Shown here piece after piece: positions 1-7,911 of a stretch of 64,000 bases of DNA. The notes beneath the pieces were generated by a model. It worked only from the letters and a program-made list of their open reading frames with translations. It searched no databases and was not told where the DNA came from. How positions within the stretch are numbered: the first letter of the stretch is position 1; each line of letters opens with the position of its first letter. Source of the stretch: Sphingobium lactosutens DS20. GTDB lineage: Bacteria; Pseudomonadota; Alphaproteobacteria; Sphingomonadales; Sphingomonadaceae. The position numbers were made by a program, and so were the translations under genes. The stretch spans positions 186,001-250,000 of the forward strand of contig NZ_ATDP01000107.1 in the NCBI RefSeq assembly GCF_000445105.1, given 5' to 3'.

Positions 1-785
1 ACCCGACGGAGCTGGTGCATCTGCCGCCGTGCGCCATTCCCCCCTCCAAGATCATCGCGGTGCACATCAGCTATTCGTCGCGTAGCATCGAGACCCGCAA
101 TAAGCCCGCGCCGACCGAAACGCCGACCTACTTCACCAAGCCGTTCACATCGCTGAACGGGCACAACGGCCAGCTGATCAAGCCCGAAGGCATCAAATAT
201 CTCAACTATGAAGGCGAGTATGCGGCCGTCATCGGCAAGGTGACGCGCAACATCCTTCCCGAAGAGGCTTGGGATTGCATCGCCGGCTTCGTCCCCCTCC
301 TCGACATGGGCGCCCAGGATTTTCGCGATACCGATCAGGGCTCCATGTTGCGCGTCAAGGGCATGGACGGCTTCTGTCCGATCGGCCCCGGGATCGTAAC
401 GGGTGTTGATCCGCGCAAGGAGACCTTGCGGACCTATCGCAACGGGCTGCTGGTCCAGGAAGCGGATATCGGCGAAGAGACCATCTGGGGCGTCGACTAT
501 CTGATCGCAGACCTCGCCCGCTACATCACCCTGCTTCCGGGCGACATCATCAGCACGGGAACGCCGGCACATTCGCGATCGATCGATCCTGGCGACACCA
601 TCGAGGTCGAAATCTCCAATATCGGCAGGCTTAAGAGCACGGTTTCCGCAGGGCCTGCGCCGCGCGCGATCGGAATTGGCCATCCGCCGATGGACACCCC
701 CGAAGTTCGCCGCGTCGCTCTTGGGTTCGACGAACGCGTTCGCGAGGATCTGAAGGCCAATTACAGGGCCGCAGCCAAGGGTTGA
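1..785 (+). CDS. Fumarylacetoacetate hydrolase family protein (5' truncated by window)
   Basis: The reading frame is open from the first base, and the text before the first possible GTG (PTELV) still fits the family, so the true start lies upstream of the window. The fumarylacetoacetase C-terminal fold is recognisable from YEGEYAAVIGK, the central DFRDTDQGSMLRVKGMDGFCPIGP stretch and the late STGTPAHS motif. The family contains hydrolases, decarboxylases and isomerases acting on 2-oxo dicarboxylates, such as HpaG of homoprotocatechuate degradation. Its position ahead of a semialdehyde dehydrogenase, an HpaH-type hydratase and an HpaI-type aldolase suggests an HpaG-like decarboxylase/isomerase step in a meta-cleavage lower pathway. 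The substrate is inferred only. The next gene starts 3 bases after its stop. Confidence 0.85.
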   Translation, partial: PTELVHLPPCAIPPSKIIAVHISYSSRSIETRNKPAPTETPTYFTKPFTSLNGHNGQLIKPEGIKYLNYEGEYAAVIGKVTRNILPEEAWDCIAGFVPLLDMGAQDFRDTDQGSMLRVKGMDGFCPIGPGIVTGVDPRKETLRTYRNGLLVQEADIGEETIWGVDYLIADLARYITLLPGDIISTGTPAHSRSIDPGDTIEVEISNIGRLKSTVSAGPAPRAIGIGHPPMDTPEVRRVALGFDERVREDLKANYRAAAKG

Positions 786-788
786 CCG

Positions 789-2192
789 ATGGACGCGCTG
801 ACCGAACTATCCTCAAGCTTTGCCGGACGGATTCTCACGGATCCGTCCGACATGGAGCCGTTCCTGCGGGATTGGCGCGGGCAATGGACCGGCGCTGCGC
901 GGGCCGTCCTGCAACCGGAGAATGTCGAAGACGTGGCCGCCGCGGTGCGCTGGTGTTCGGCTAATGGGGTGTCGATCGTGCCCCAAGGCGGGAACACCGG
1001 CCTTTCCGGCGGTGCGACGCCCGACGCCAGCGGCAACTCCATCGTGCTGTCCTTGGCGCGCATGAAACGCGTGCGCTCGGTTGATCTTGCCAACGATACC
1101 ATCACCGTCGACGCCGGCTGCATCCTTGCCGAGATCCAGACCGCGGCCTCGGAAGCCGGCCGCTTCTTTCCGCTGAGCCTCGCGGCCGAAGGAAGCTGCA
1201 CAATCGGTGGGAATCTCGCGACGAATGCCGGTGGCACGGCCGTCCTGCGCTACGGGAATATCCGAGAACTGTGCCTCGGACTGGAGGTCGTGACCGCCCA
1301 GGGCGAAATCTGGGACGGTCTGCGCGGGCTGCGCAAGGACAATAGCGGCTATGATCTGCGAGATCTCTTCATCGCCTCCGAAGGAACGCTGGGGATCATT
1401 ACCGGCGCGGTGCTTCGACTTTTTCCCCAGCCTTCGGCTCGCGTCGCAGCTTTTGCCGCGTTGGGTAGCCCGGCCGACGCCGTTGCACTGCTCAAAGACG
1501 CCCGCAACGCTCTAGGGAGCATGCTTACCGCGTTTGAGCTGGTATCGTCGACATCGCTCGACATGGTCGTGGAGCATCTACCCGGTCGCCGTTCGCCCTT
1601 CGAGGGCGAAAGTCCCTGGTACGTGCTGCTCGAAATCAGCGACCTCGGCCCGGAGGAACGCGCCCGTGAGTTGCTTGAAACCATTCTAGCAAATGCATTT
1701 GAAAAATCGTGGGTCAGCGATGCCGTCGTTGCGTCCAGCGTCGCGCAAAGCCGCGCGCTCTGGGAACTTCGCGAAGCAATTTCCGAAGCCCAGGCGGCCG
1801 CTGGCAAGGCGATAAAGCATGACGTTGCTTTGCCTATTTCCGCGATCCCGTCCTTTCTCGACGCTGCCGACAAAGCGGTGCACGCCCTCGACCCAACCGC
1901 TCGCCTCGTGACCTTCGGTCATCTTGGTGACGGCAACCTTCATTATAATCTTTCGCCGCCTCATGGCGATGATGGAACCGCACTGGCCGGCTTGCTCAGC
2001 GCCATGAACCAAGCCGTTCACGACATTGTCGTGGACCTCGGCGGAACTTTCTCGGCCGAACATGGGCTGGGTCAGCTGCGCGCCGGCGAGGCCGCCCGCT
2101 ACAAATCTCCCGTCGAACTTGACCTGATGCGGCGCATCAAAAGCGCGCTCGACCCCGAAAATCTGATGAATCCTGGAAAGGTCTTTGTATGA
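789..2192 (+). CDS. FAD-linked oxidoreductase, GlcD / D-2-hydroxyacid dehydrogenase type
   Basis: This 467-residue protein has the vanillyl-alcohol-oxidase fold. The PCMH FAD-binding domain (about residues 35-215) carries the diphosphate loop PQGGNTGLSGG at 65-75. The C-terminal FAD-oxidase domain holds FGHLGDGNLHYN near residue 380 and SAEHGLG near 425, the metal/substrate motifs of the D-lactate, glycolate and D-2-hydroxyglutarate dehydrogenase group. It probably oxidises a 2-hydroxy acid to the 2-oxo acid and passes electrons to a quinone or electron-transfer flavoprotein. Its stop overlaps the next start (ATGA), so the two are coupled. No member of this family belongs to the textbook Hpa pathway, so its substrate here is an open question. 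Confidence 0.88.
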   Translation: MDALTELSSSFAGRILTDPSDMEPFLRDWRGQWTGAARAVLQPENVEDVAAAVRWCSANGVSIVPQGGNTGLSGGATPDASGNSIVLSLARMKRVRSVDLANDTITVDAGCILAEIQTAASEAGRFFPLSLAAEGSCTIGGNLATNAGGTAVLRYGNIRELCLGLEVVTAQGEIWDGLRGLRKDNSGYDLRDLFIASEGTLGIITGAVLRLFPQPSARVAAFAALGSPADAVALLKDARNALGSMLTAFELVSSTSLDMVVEHLPGRRSPFEGESPWYVLLEISDLGPEERARELLETILANAFEKSWVSDAVVASSVAQSRALWELREAISEAQAAAGKAIKHDVALPISAIPSFLDAADKAVHALDPTARLVTFGHLGDGNLHYNLSPPHGDDGTALAGLLSAMNQAVHDIVVDLGGTFSAEHGLGQLRAGEAARYKSPVELDLMRRIKSALDPENLMNPGKVFV

Positions 2193-3622
2193 GACGCCAC
2201 GCCAACCTGATCGGCGGCTCCTGGGCTTCCGGTGAGCCGGTCCCCAATGTCAACCCGTCCGACATTAGCGACGTCATCGGCGAATTCGACCGCGCGTCGC
2301 GTGCCCAGGCGGAAGAAGCCGTCGCTGCCGCTCGCGCCGCTCAACCTGCTTGGGCAGAGACGCCTGTCCAGACGCGCGCGGACATTCTGCAGCGCGCGTC
2401 GATCGAAATTCTCGCTCGTGCCGACGAACTCGCCGAGCTTCTCGCCCGCGAGGAAGGTAAGACGCTTCGCGAAGCGCGGGGCGAAGTCACCCGCGCTGGG
2501 CATATCTTCAATTTCTTTGCCGGCGAATGCGTCCGTATTCGGGGCGATGCGTTGCCATCGGTGCGCGATAAGGTCGATGTCATGGTCACGCGCGACCCGG
2601 TTGGCGTGGTATCCCTTATCACGCCTTGGAATTTCCCGATCGCGATTCCCGCGTGGAAGACGGCTCCTGCGCTGGCGTTCGGCAACAGCGTCATCCTCAA
2701 GCCGGCGGAGTTGACCTGCGCGAGTGCGTGGCATCTTGCCGATATTCTCGTCCGCGCCGGGGTGCCTGCAGGCGTCTTCAATCTCGTAAACGGCAGAGGA
2801 TCCGAACTCGGTGACGTGCTCATCGGCGATGGGGTCGATGCCATCAGCTTCACCGGCTCCACGGGCGTCGGACGCAATATCGCCCGGCAAGCGATCGACA
2901 GGAACGCCAAAATCCAGATGGAAATGGGGGGCAAGAACGCCCTGGTCGTCCTGGATGACGCCGATCTCGACGTCGCGATCCAATGCGCGCTCGATGGGGC
3001 GTTTTTCGCCACCGGACAGCGTTGTACGGCATCGTCGCGGTTGATCGTTACCGACGCGATCCACGATCGCTTCGTCGCTGGCCTTGTCGCGGCCATGGAG
3101 CGGCAGGTCGTTGGCGACGCGCGTGCGCCGGATACGACGATCGGCCCCGTCGTGGATGCAAAGCAGCTGGCGACGGACACCGACTATATCGACATAGCAA
3201 GCAAAGAAGGCGCGACGCTTCGCGCCGGCGGTCGCACGGTGACGCGCGACCGAGAGGGCTTCTATCTGGAGCCGACCCTTTTCACGGACACCAATTCCGC
3301 GATGAGGATCAATCAGGAAGAGGTGTTCGGGCCGGTCGCATCGGTCATCCGCGTTCGCGACTATGGTGAGGCCTTGGCCGTCGCGAATGATGTTCCGTTC
3401 GGCCTGACCGCGGGCATCTGCACAACTTCGCTGAAACACGCGAGCGATTTCCGCCGCAAGGCTCAGGCCGGGATGGTGATGGTCAATCTGCCGACGGCGG
3501 GGGTCGACTACCATGTGCCCTTCGGTGGCCGGAAGGCTTCATCTTACGGCCCGCGCGAGCAGGGCTTCGCCGCCATCGAGTTCTACACCAGCATGAAGAC
3601 CGCTTATGTCAACGCAGGATAA
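2189..3622 (+). CDS. NAD(P)-dependent semialdehyde dehydrogenase, KGSADH-like
   Basis: This is a full-length (477 aa) aldehyde dehydrogenase with the TPWNFP motif (Asn148), the general-base Glu245 in MEMGGKN and the catalytic Cys279 in GQRCTASS. The C-terminal region, with a PTAGVDYHVPFGGRKASSYGPREQG-type segment, resembles alpha-ketoglutarate-semialdehyde dehydrogenases and related 2-oxo-acid semialdehyde dehydrogenases rather than betaine-aldehyde types. In this operon it would oxidise a ring-cleavage semialdehyde to the dicarboxylate. 2-Oxoglutarate semialdehyde is a realistic alternative substrate. It overlaps the preceding gene by 4 bases and the following gene by 17, which indicates translational coupling. 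Confidence 0.9.
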   Translation: MRRHANLIGGSWASGEPVPNVNPSDISDVIGEFDRASRAQAEEAVAAARAAQPAWAETPVQTRADILQRASIEILARADELAELLAREEGKTLREARGEVTRAGHIFNFFAGECVRIRGDALPSVRDKVDVMVTRDPVGVVSLITPWNFPIAIPAWKTAPALAFGNSVILKPAELTCASAWHLADILVRAGVPAGVFNLVNGRGSELGDVLIGDGVDAISFTGSTGVGRNIARQAIDRNAKIQMEMGGKNALVVLDDADLDVAIQCALDGAFFATGQRCTASSRLIVTDAIHDRFVAGLVAAMERQVVGDARAPDTTIGPVVDAKQLATDTDYIDIASKEGATLRAGGRTVTRDREGFYLEPTLFTDTNSAMRINQEEVFGPVASVIRVRDYGEALAVANDVPFGLTAGICTTSLKHASDFRRKAQAGMVMVNLPTAGVDYHVPFGGRKASSYGPREQGFAAIEFYTSMKTAYVNAG

Positions 3623-4433
3623 TACCGCACTCCGTTCGATCGACGACGCGAAAGCGGCGCAGCTTGCCTCGCGGCTTGACGAGTCCGAACGCTCTCGCGT
3701 CCAGATCGGCCACTTCAGCGCTGAGCATCCCGATATGACCATCGAGGATGCCTATGCGATCCAAAAAGCCTGGGTCGACATGAAACTGGCGCGTGGTCGG
3801 AAGATCATCGGGCACAAGATCGGGCTCACCAGCCGCGCGATGCAGCGGGCAGCAAACATCACCGAACCCGATTATGGAACGCTGCTCGACGACATGCAGC
3901 TTGCCGAAGGTTCGGACCTGCCGTTCGGCCGGCTGATCGAGCCCAAGGTGGAAGTCGAACTTGCGTTCATTCTCAAGCATCGACTTGAAGGCAATGTGTC
4001 GCTCGGCGACGTGCTCGCCGCCGTCGATTATGTGACCCCCGCGCTCGAGATTATCGATGCGCGGATCAAGCGAACCGACGAAACCGGCAGAACCCGCAAG
4101 GTCTTCGACACGATTTCCGATAATGCCGCAAATGCGGCCATCATCCTCGGTGGCAGGCCTGTAAAGGTCGATGCAATCGATCTGCGCTGGGTCTCTGCAC
4201 TGCTCTATCGAAACGCGTTGATCGAGGATTCGGGTGTCGCCGCCGCCGTGCTCAATCACCCGGCCATGGGTGTCGTCTGGCTCGCCCAGAAGCTCGCGCG
4301 GTTCGGCGTTGCTCTCGAGCCCGGCGAAATCATCCTCAGCGGCTCGTTCACGTCGCCCATTCCTATCGCCGCCGGCGACACCTTTCACGCGGACTATGGT
4401 CCCCTCGGCTCGATCGCGGCGCGGTTCACATGA
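3606..4433 (+). CDS. hpaH: 2-oxo-hept-4-ene-1,7-dioate hydratase family (HpaH-like)
   Basis: The 275-residue product belongs to the 2-hydroxypentadienoate / 2-oxohept-3-ene-1,7-dioate hydratase branch of the fumarylacetoacetase superfamily. Diagnostic stretches are GHKIGLTSRAMQ, EPDYGTLLDDM and the metal-ligand segment GRLIEPKVEVELAF, followed by DYVTPALEIIDARI. The enzyme adds water to a 2-oxo-enoate made during meta-cleavage, giving the 4-hydroxy-2-oxo acid used by the aldolase encoded next. Its ATG lies inside the end of the dehydrogenase gene and its stop overlaps the aldolase start. The symbol rests on family resemblance and the HpaI-type neighbour; the true substrate may be a related 2-oxo-enoate. 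Confidence 0.88.
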   Translation: MSTQDNTALRSIDDAKAAQLASRLDESERSRVQIGHFSAEHPDMTIEDAYAIQKAWVDMKLARGRKIIGHKIGLTSRAMQRAANITEPDYGTLLDDMQLAEGSDLPFGRLIEPKVEVELAFILKHRLEGNVSLGDVLAAVDYVTPALEIIDARIKRTDETGRTRKVFDTISDNAANAAIILGGRPVKVDAIDLRWVSALLYRNALIEDSGVAAAVLNHPAMGVVWLAQKLARFGVALEPGEIILSGSFTSPIPIAAGDTFHADYGPLGSIAARFT

Positions 4434-5239
4434 CAGCGCTCGTTCCAAATCGTTTCAAGGCGGCTCTCGCCGGCCCCAATGTGCAACTCGGCCTCTGGCA
4501 AGCACTCGCTTCGCCCGTGACGGCCGAAATCTGCGCGACGGCGGGCTTCGACTGGCTTCTCTTCGATGGCGAGCACGGCCTCAACACCATGCCCGGGTTG
4601 CAGGCGCAACTCCAGGCAGTGGCCCCCTATCCTGCTCACGCCGTGGCGCGTGTTCCCGTCGGTGAAGCTTGGGTTATCAAGCAATATCTCGACGTCGGCT
4701 TTCAGACGCTCTTGATCCCCTTTGTCGAAAGTGCGGAACAAGCAAAAGCCCTGGTTCGCGCGATAAAATATGGCCCCGAGGGCATTCGCGGCGTCGCCGC
4801 TGGCCTCACACGCGCCGGCCGATGGGGGACGATCCCGGACTATCTCGCCAATGGCGAGAAGGAACTCTGTCTGATCGTCCAGATCGAAAGCGTAGCCGGG
4901 CTTGAGGCGCTCAACGAAATTCTGACCGTCGATGGCATTGACGCCGTCTTCATTGGCCCTGCGGATCTGTCCGCCGCTTATGGCCATCTGGGCAATACCG
5001 ATCACCCGGAAATGGCTGCTCGCATCCGCGATGGACTGACGCGCATTGCCGAATCCGGGAAAGCGGCCGGCACGCTCGCGCTTACCAGCCTGGCTTTCGA
5101 CGCCGCTGTGGAATGCGGTGCGCGCTTCATTGCCGTGGGCACCGATGTCGGACTGCTTGCGCGCGGTTCGGCCGATTTACGTGACCGATTCGGTGGGTCC
5201 GTGCCGCAAGTCGGCGCAGCGAAGCCCGCAGGCTATTGA
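4430..5239 (+). CDS. hpaI: 4-hydroxy-2-oxo-acid aldolase, HpcH/HpaI family
   Basis: The 269-residue protein matches class II (divalent-metal) HpaI aldolases across its length: the LWQALASPVTAEICATAGFDWLLFDGEHG start, the AVARVPV active-site Arg segment, the metal-binding Glu in IVQIES, and FIGPADLSAAYG near the end. It cleaves 4-hydroxy-2-oxo acids (for HpaI, 4-hydroxy-2-oxoheptane-1,7-dioate) to pyruvate and an aldehyde. It follows the hydratase with a 4-base ATGA overlap, the order expected for consecutive steps. Any succinate semialdehyde or similar aldehyde released could be handled by dehydrogenases in the same island. Confidence 0.9.
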   Translation: MTALVPNRFKAALAGPNVQLGLWQALASPVTAEICATAGFDWLLFDGEHGLNTMPGLQAQLQAVAPYPAHAVARVPVGEAWVIKQYLDVGFQTLLIPFVESAEQAKALVRAIKYGPEGIRGVAAGLTRAGRWGTIPDYLANGEKELCLIVQIESVAGLEALNEILTVDGIDAVFIGPADLSAAYGHLGNTDHPEMAARIRDGLTRIAESGKAAGTLALTSLAFDAAVECGARFIAVGTDVGLLARGSADLRDRFGGSVPQVGAAKPAGY

Positions 5240-5250
5240 GAGGAATATTG

Positions 5251-6258
5251 ATGCGTATCGGGATCATCGGCGCGGGCGCCATAGGAGGCTGGCTGGGCGT
5301 GAGACTTGCCGCAGCAGGGCATGAGGTGTCCGTTTTGGCCCGTGGCGAAACGCTCAGCGCGCTGTCGCAGTCACCGTGGCGCCTTAAGGACAGCAGCGGC
5401 ACCCTCGATGCCAAAGTTGAAGCGAGCGACGACCCAGTCAAGCTCGGGCGTCAGGATCTCTTGATTCTGGCCGTCAAAGGCCCCGCACTCGCCGCGGTGC
5501 TGCCTGCTATCCGAGCCATGTGCGATTCCGACACAATCGTCCTTCCCGCGATGAATGGCGTGCCTTGGTGGTTTCTTCTCGACAGCGCCGAGCCTGCGCT
5601 CGCAAGGCCCCTAGAGTCGATCGACCCATTCGGCGCGTTGCAACAAGCCATTCCATTGAATCAGGTCCTGGGTGCGGTCGTCTACACCTCTGCGGTGATC
5701 GACGCACCGGGCAGCGTGCGTATCGTGACCGGGAACAAACTGATCCTGGGCGAACCTGGTGGCGTCATGACGGAGCGCGTGACGGCGTTAGCGAAGCTGC
5801 TGCAAGATGCGGGCATCGACGCCGTTCCAAGCGAACGCATCCGATATGAGCTTTGGTACAAGCTCTGGGGTAATATGACCGTCAACCCGATCTCGGCGAT
5901 CACCGGATCAACCTCCGACCGCATCATCAACGATGAGCTGGCGAACCGCTTCATTCTCTCGGTGATGAGCGAGGCGCAGCGGATCGGAGAGCGCATCGGG
6001 CTGGTCATTGAAGAGCGCGGTGAGGACCGGAATGTCGTGACCCGAAGCTGGGGCGCTTTCAAGACCTCCATGCTCCAGGACGCCGAAGCTGGGCGCCCGA
6101 TGGAGATCGATGCGCTCATCGGGGCTCCGCGCGAAATCGCGCAGCGTCTCGGCCTTGAGACGCCCGCGCTCGATGCCCTCTTAGGGCTGACCCGATTATT
6201 CGCCCGCCAAAAGGGCCTTTATCCCGACGCGCCGCTCGCAGCGGCTGATGCAGCATGA
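5251..6258 (+). CDS. Ketopantoate reductase (PanE/ApbA) family protein
   Basis: An ATG start at 5251 is chosen because it follows a GAGAGGA ribosome-binding site and opens directly with MRIGIIGAGAIGGWLG, the NADPH-binding Rossmann loop. The remaining 335 residues have the two-domain PanE layout, including MNGVPWW near the middle and the helical domain with YELWYKLWGNMTVNPISAITG. PanE reduces 2-dehydropantoate, but paralogues inside catabolic clusters commonly act on other 2-oxo acids. The operon position, 11 bases after the aldolase, favours a catabolic role over pantothenate synthesis. Substrate unknown. Confidence 0.85.
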   Translation: MRIGIIGAGAIGGWLGVRLAAAGHEVSVLARGETLSALSQSPWRLKDSSGTLDAKVEASDDPVKLGRQDLLILAVKGPALAAVLPAIRAMCDSDTIVLPAMNGVPWWFLLDSAEPALARPLESIDPFGALQQAIPLNQVLGAVVYTSAVIDAPGSVRIVTGNKLILGEPGGVMTERVTALAKLLQDAGIDAVPSERIRYELWYKLWGNMTVNPISAITGSTSDRIINDELANRFILSVMSEAQRIGERIGLVIEERGEDRNVVTRSWGAFKTSMLQDAEAGRPMEIDALIGAPREIAQRLGLETPALDALLGLTRLFARQKGLYPDAPLAAADAA

Positions 6259-6279
6259 CGATTTAGACGGAGGACCGAC

Positions 6280-7389
6280 ATGACTTTACCTTCCGCAGAC
6301 ACGATCCGCCGGGCCCAAACCGCGGGTGCCCAAATGGCCAGCTTCGAAACACCTTTCGTATTCAACTGCTGGTATGTGGCGGCCTTGGCATCCGAGCTGA
6401 AGAACGAACTACTGGAGCGGATGATCCTTGGCCGACGGCTGGTGCTTTACCGCACCTCCGATGGCGTTCCCGTCGCGCTCGATGACCGCTGCGCGCACCG
6501 CTCCTTCCCTTTGTCGAAGAGCAAGCTCGTCGATGATACGATCGTCTGCGGCTATCACGGTTTTCGTTACGATCGCACCGGCGATTGTGTCGAAGTTCCC
6601 TCCCTCACGAAGTGCCCGGCGACCATAGGCGTTCGCGCTTATCCGATGGTTGAGCGCGGACCGGTGGTGTGGATTTGGATGGGTGCGGCGGAGGAAGCCG
6701 ATCCCTCCACGATTCCTCCCTTGTCCTGGATGGAATCCTCTGAATGGACGCTCAACATCGGATATCTCGACCTTCCGGCGAGCTACATTGGACTTCACGA
6801 GAATCTGCTCGATCTCACGCACATCGAGTTTCTCCATGCCGACACACTCGGCGCAGGCGCACCGGGCTACTCCATGGCCCCCTATAACACGGAAATCGGC
6901 GAGGGCGTGTTCGCGCTGTCGCGCACGGTCGAGCCGGCGAGTATTCCCGGTCCCTTTGCCGGGCCGATGGCCTTCGGAGATATCACGACGGGCGGCAGAT
7001 CGATCCGATCGGAATTCGTGACCCCTGCCCTGCACCAGCTCGTCGCGCGCTATTACGACACGGCCGAACCGGCCGAGCAGCGGCGCATATGCTTCATCAG
7101 TACGGCCCATCTCCCAACACCGCGCGATCATGTCTCGACGCACTATTTTATCGTCAACGGCCGAAACTTCGCGCTTGGCGACGCCGAGGTCACCGAGGAT
7201 CTTCACCGGGGGATGTTCGAAGCTTTTGCGGAGGATGTCTGGGGCTTGGGCAACGTCCAGAGCGTGCTTTCGGCAACGCCGGCGGAGGAACTCTATGAGA
7301 TCTCGGTGAAGAGCGACACGGCGGCCGTAGCGATGCGACGGCACATCCGTAATCTCGCCCTGGCTGAAGCCGCAGAACGCGCAGCCTGA
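6280..7389 (+). CDS. Rieske aromatic ring-hydroxylating / O-demethylating oxygenase, VanA/DdmC type
   Basis: The Rieske [2Fe-2S] ligands Cys71-x-His73 and Cys90-x2-His93 are intact. The mononuclear iron site follows in ENLLDLTHIEFLHAD (Asn175, Asp178, His181, His186). Length (369 aa) and the single-subunit domain order fit vanillate O-demethylase and dicamba monooxygenase oxygenases rather than two-subunit dioxygenases. Such enzymes take electrons from a ferredoxin or ferredoxin-reductase fusion and release formaldehyde when they demethylate methoxy-aromatics. A separate ferredoxin gene follows at 7524, but no classical ferredoxin reductase is visible. About 25 residues precede the usual family start, so a later start is possible. 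Substrate not predictable from sequence alone. Confidence 0.88.
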   Translation: MTLPSADTIRRAQTAGAQMASFETPFVFNCWYVAALASELKNELLERMILGRRLVLYRTSDGVPVALDDRCAHRSFPLSKSKLVDDTIVCGYHGFRYDRTGDCVEVPSLTKCPATIGVRAYPMVERGPVVWIWMGAAEEADPSTIPPLSWMESSEWTLNIGYLDLPASYIGLHENLLDLTHIEFLHADTLGAGAPGYSMAPYNTEIGEGVFALSRTVEPASIPGPFAGPMAFGDITTGGRSIRSEFVTPALHQLVARYYDTAEPAEQRRICFISTAHLPTPRDHVSTHYFIVNGRNFALGDAEVTEDLHRGMFEAFAEDVWGLGNVQSVLSATPAEELYEISVKSDTAAVAMRRHIRNLALAEAAERAA

Positions 7390-7523
7390 AGATCAGCGCG
7401 CACGGCCGAGGATGCGGGTTAGCGGCTCGCGGCCTTGTTGAATGAAGCAATGCGCGGGCGACGCGTGGCCCTCAAGGACTGCATTTTCGAACTCGCGCTT
7501 CAGAAGAAATTGGGGAGAATAGG

Positions 7524-7841
7524 ATGGTACAGATCGTTGTTGTGGACCGCGCTGGAGGCGAACGGTCGATAGAAGCCGAGGCAGGCCTGTCGCTCATGGA
7601 AGCGATCCGCGACAATGGCTTCGATGAACTGCTCGCGCTTTGCGGAGGTTGCTGCTCCTGTGCAACCTGCCACGTTTATGTCGACTCCACGGCCGGAATG
7701 GCCTTGCCGCCAATCAGCGGTGATGAAGATGACCTTCTCGACAGCAGCAGCAGTCGGTCATCGAATTCGCGCTTGTCATGCCAGATACCGCTTGGCCCCG
7801 AGCTCAATGGCCTGAGGATCGTCATCGCTCCGGAAGACTGA
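7524..7841 (+). CDS. [2Fe-2S] ferredoxin, adrenodoxin/dicamba-demethylase type
   Basis: The 105-residue protein has the adrenodoxin-type cluster spacing Cys40-x5-Cys46-x2-Cys49-x36-Cys86 within CGGCCSCATCHVYV and SRLSCQI. Two additional cysteines (43 and 44) sit inside the binding loop, where Ser or Ala is more usual. It starts at an ATG preceded by GGGGAGAATAGG. As the only ferredoxin beside the Rieske oxygenase it is the natural electron donor for that enzyme. A 134-base gap separates the two genes, so it could have its own promoter, though I see no clear one. Confidence 0.9.
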   Translation: MVQIVVVDRAGGERSIEAEAGLSLMEAIRDNGFDELLALCGGCCSCATCHVYVDSTAGMALPPISGDEDDLLDSSSSRSSNSRLSCQIPLGPELNGLRIVIAPED

Positions 7842-7911
7842 TCCCGCACACCGTCGGATGCCGCCAACACCCTCGGTTTTGTGCCGGTTCCAAGAAAAGG
7901 AAGGCTGCGAC

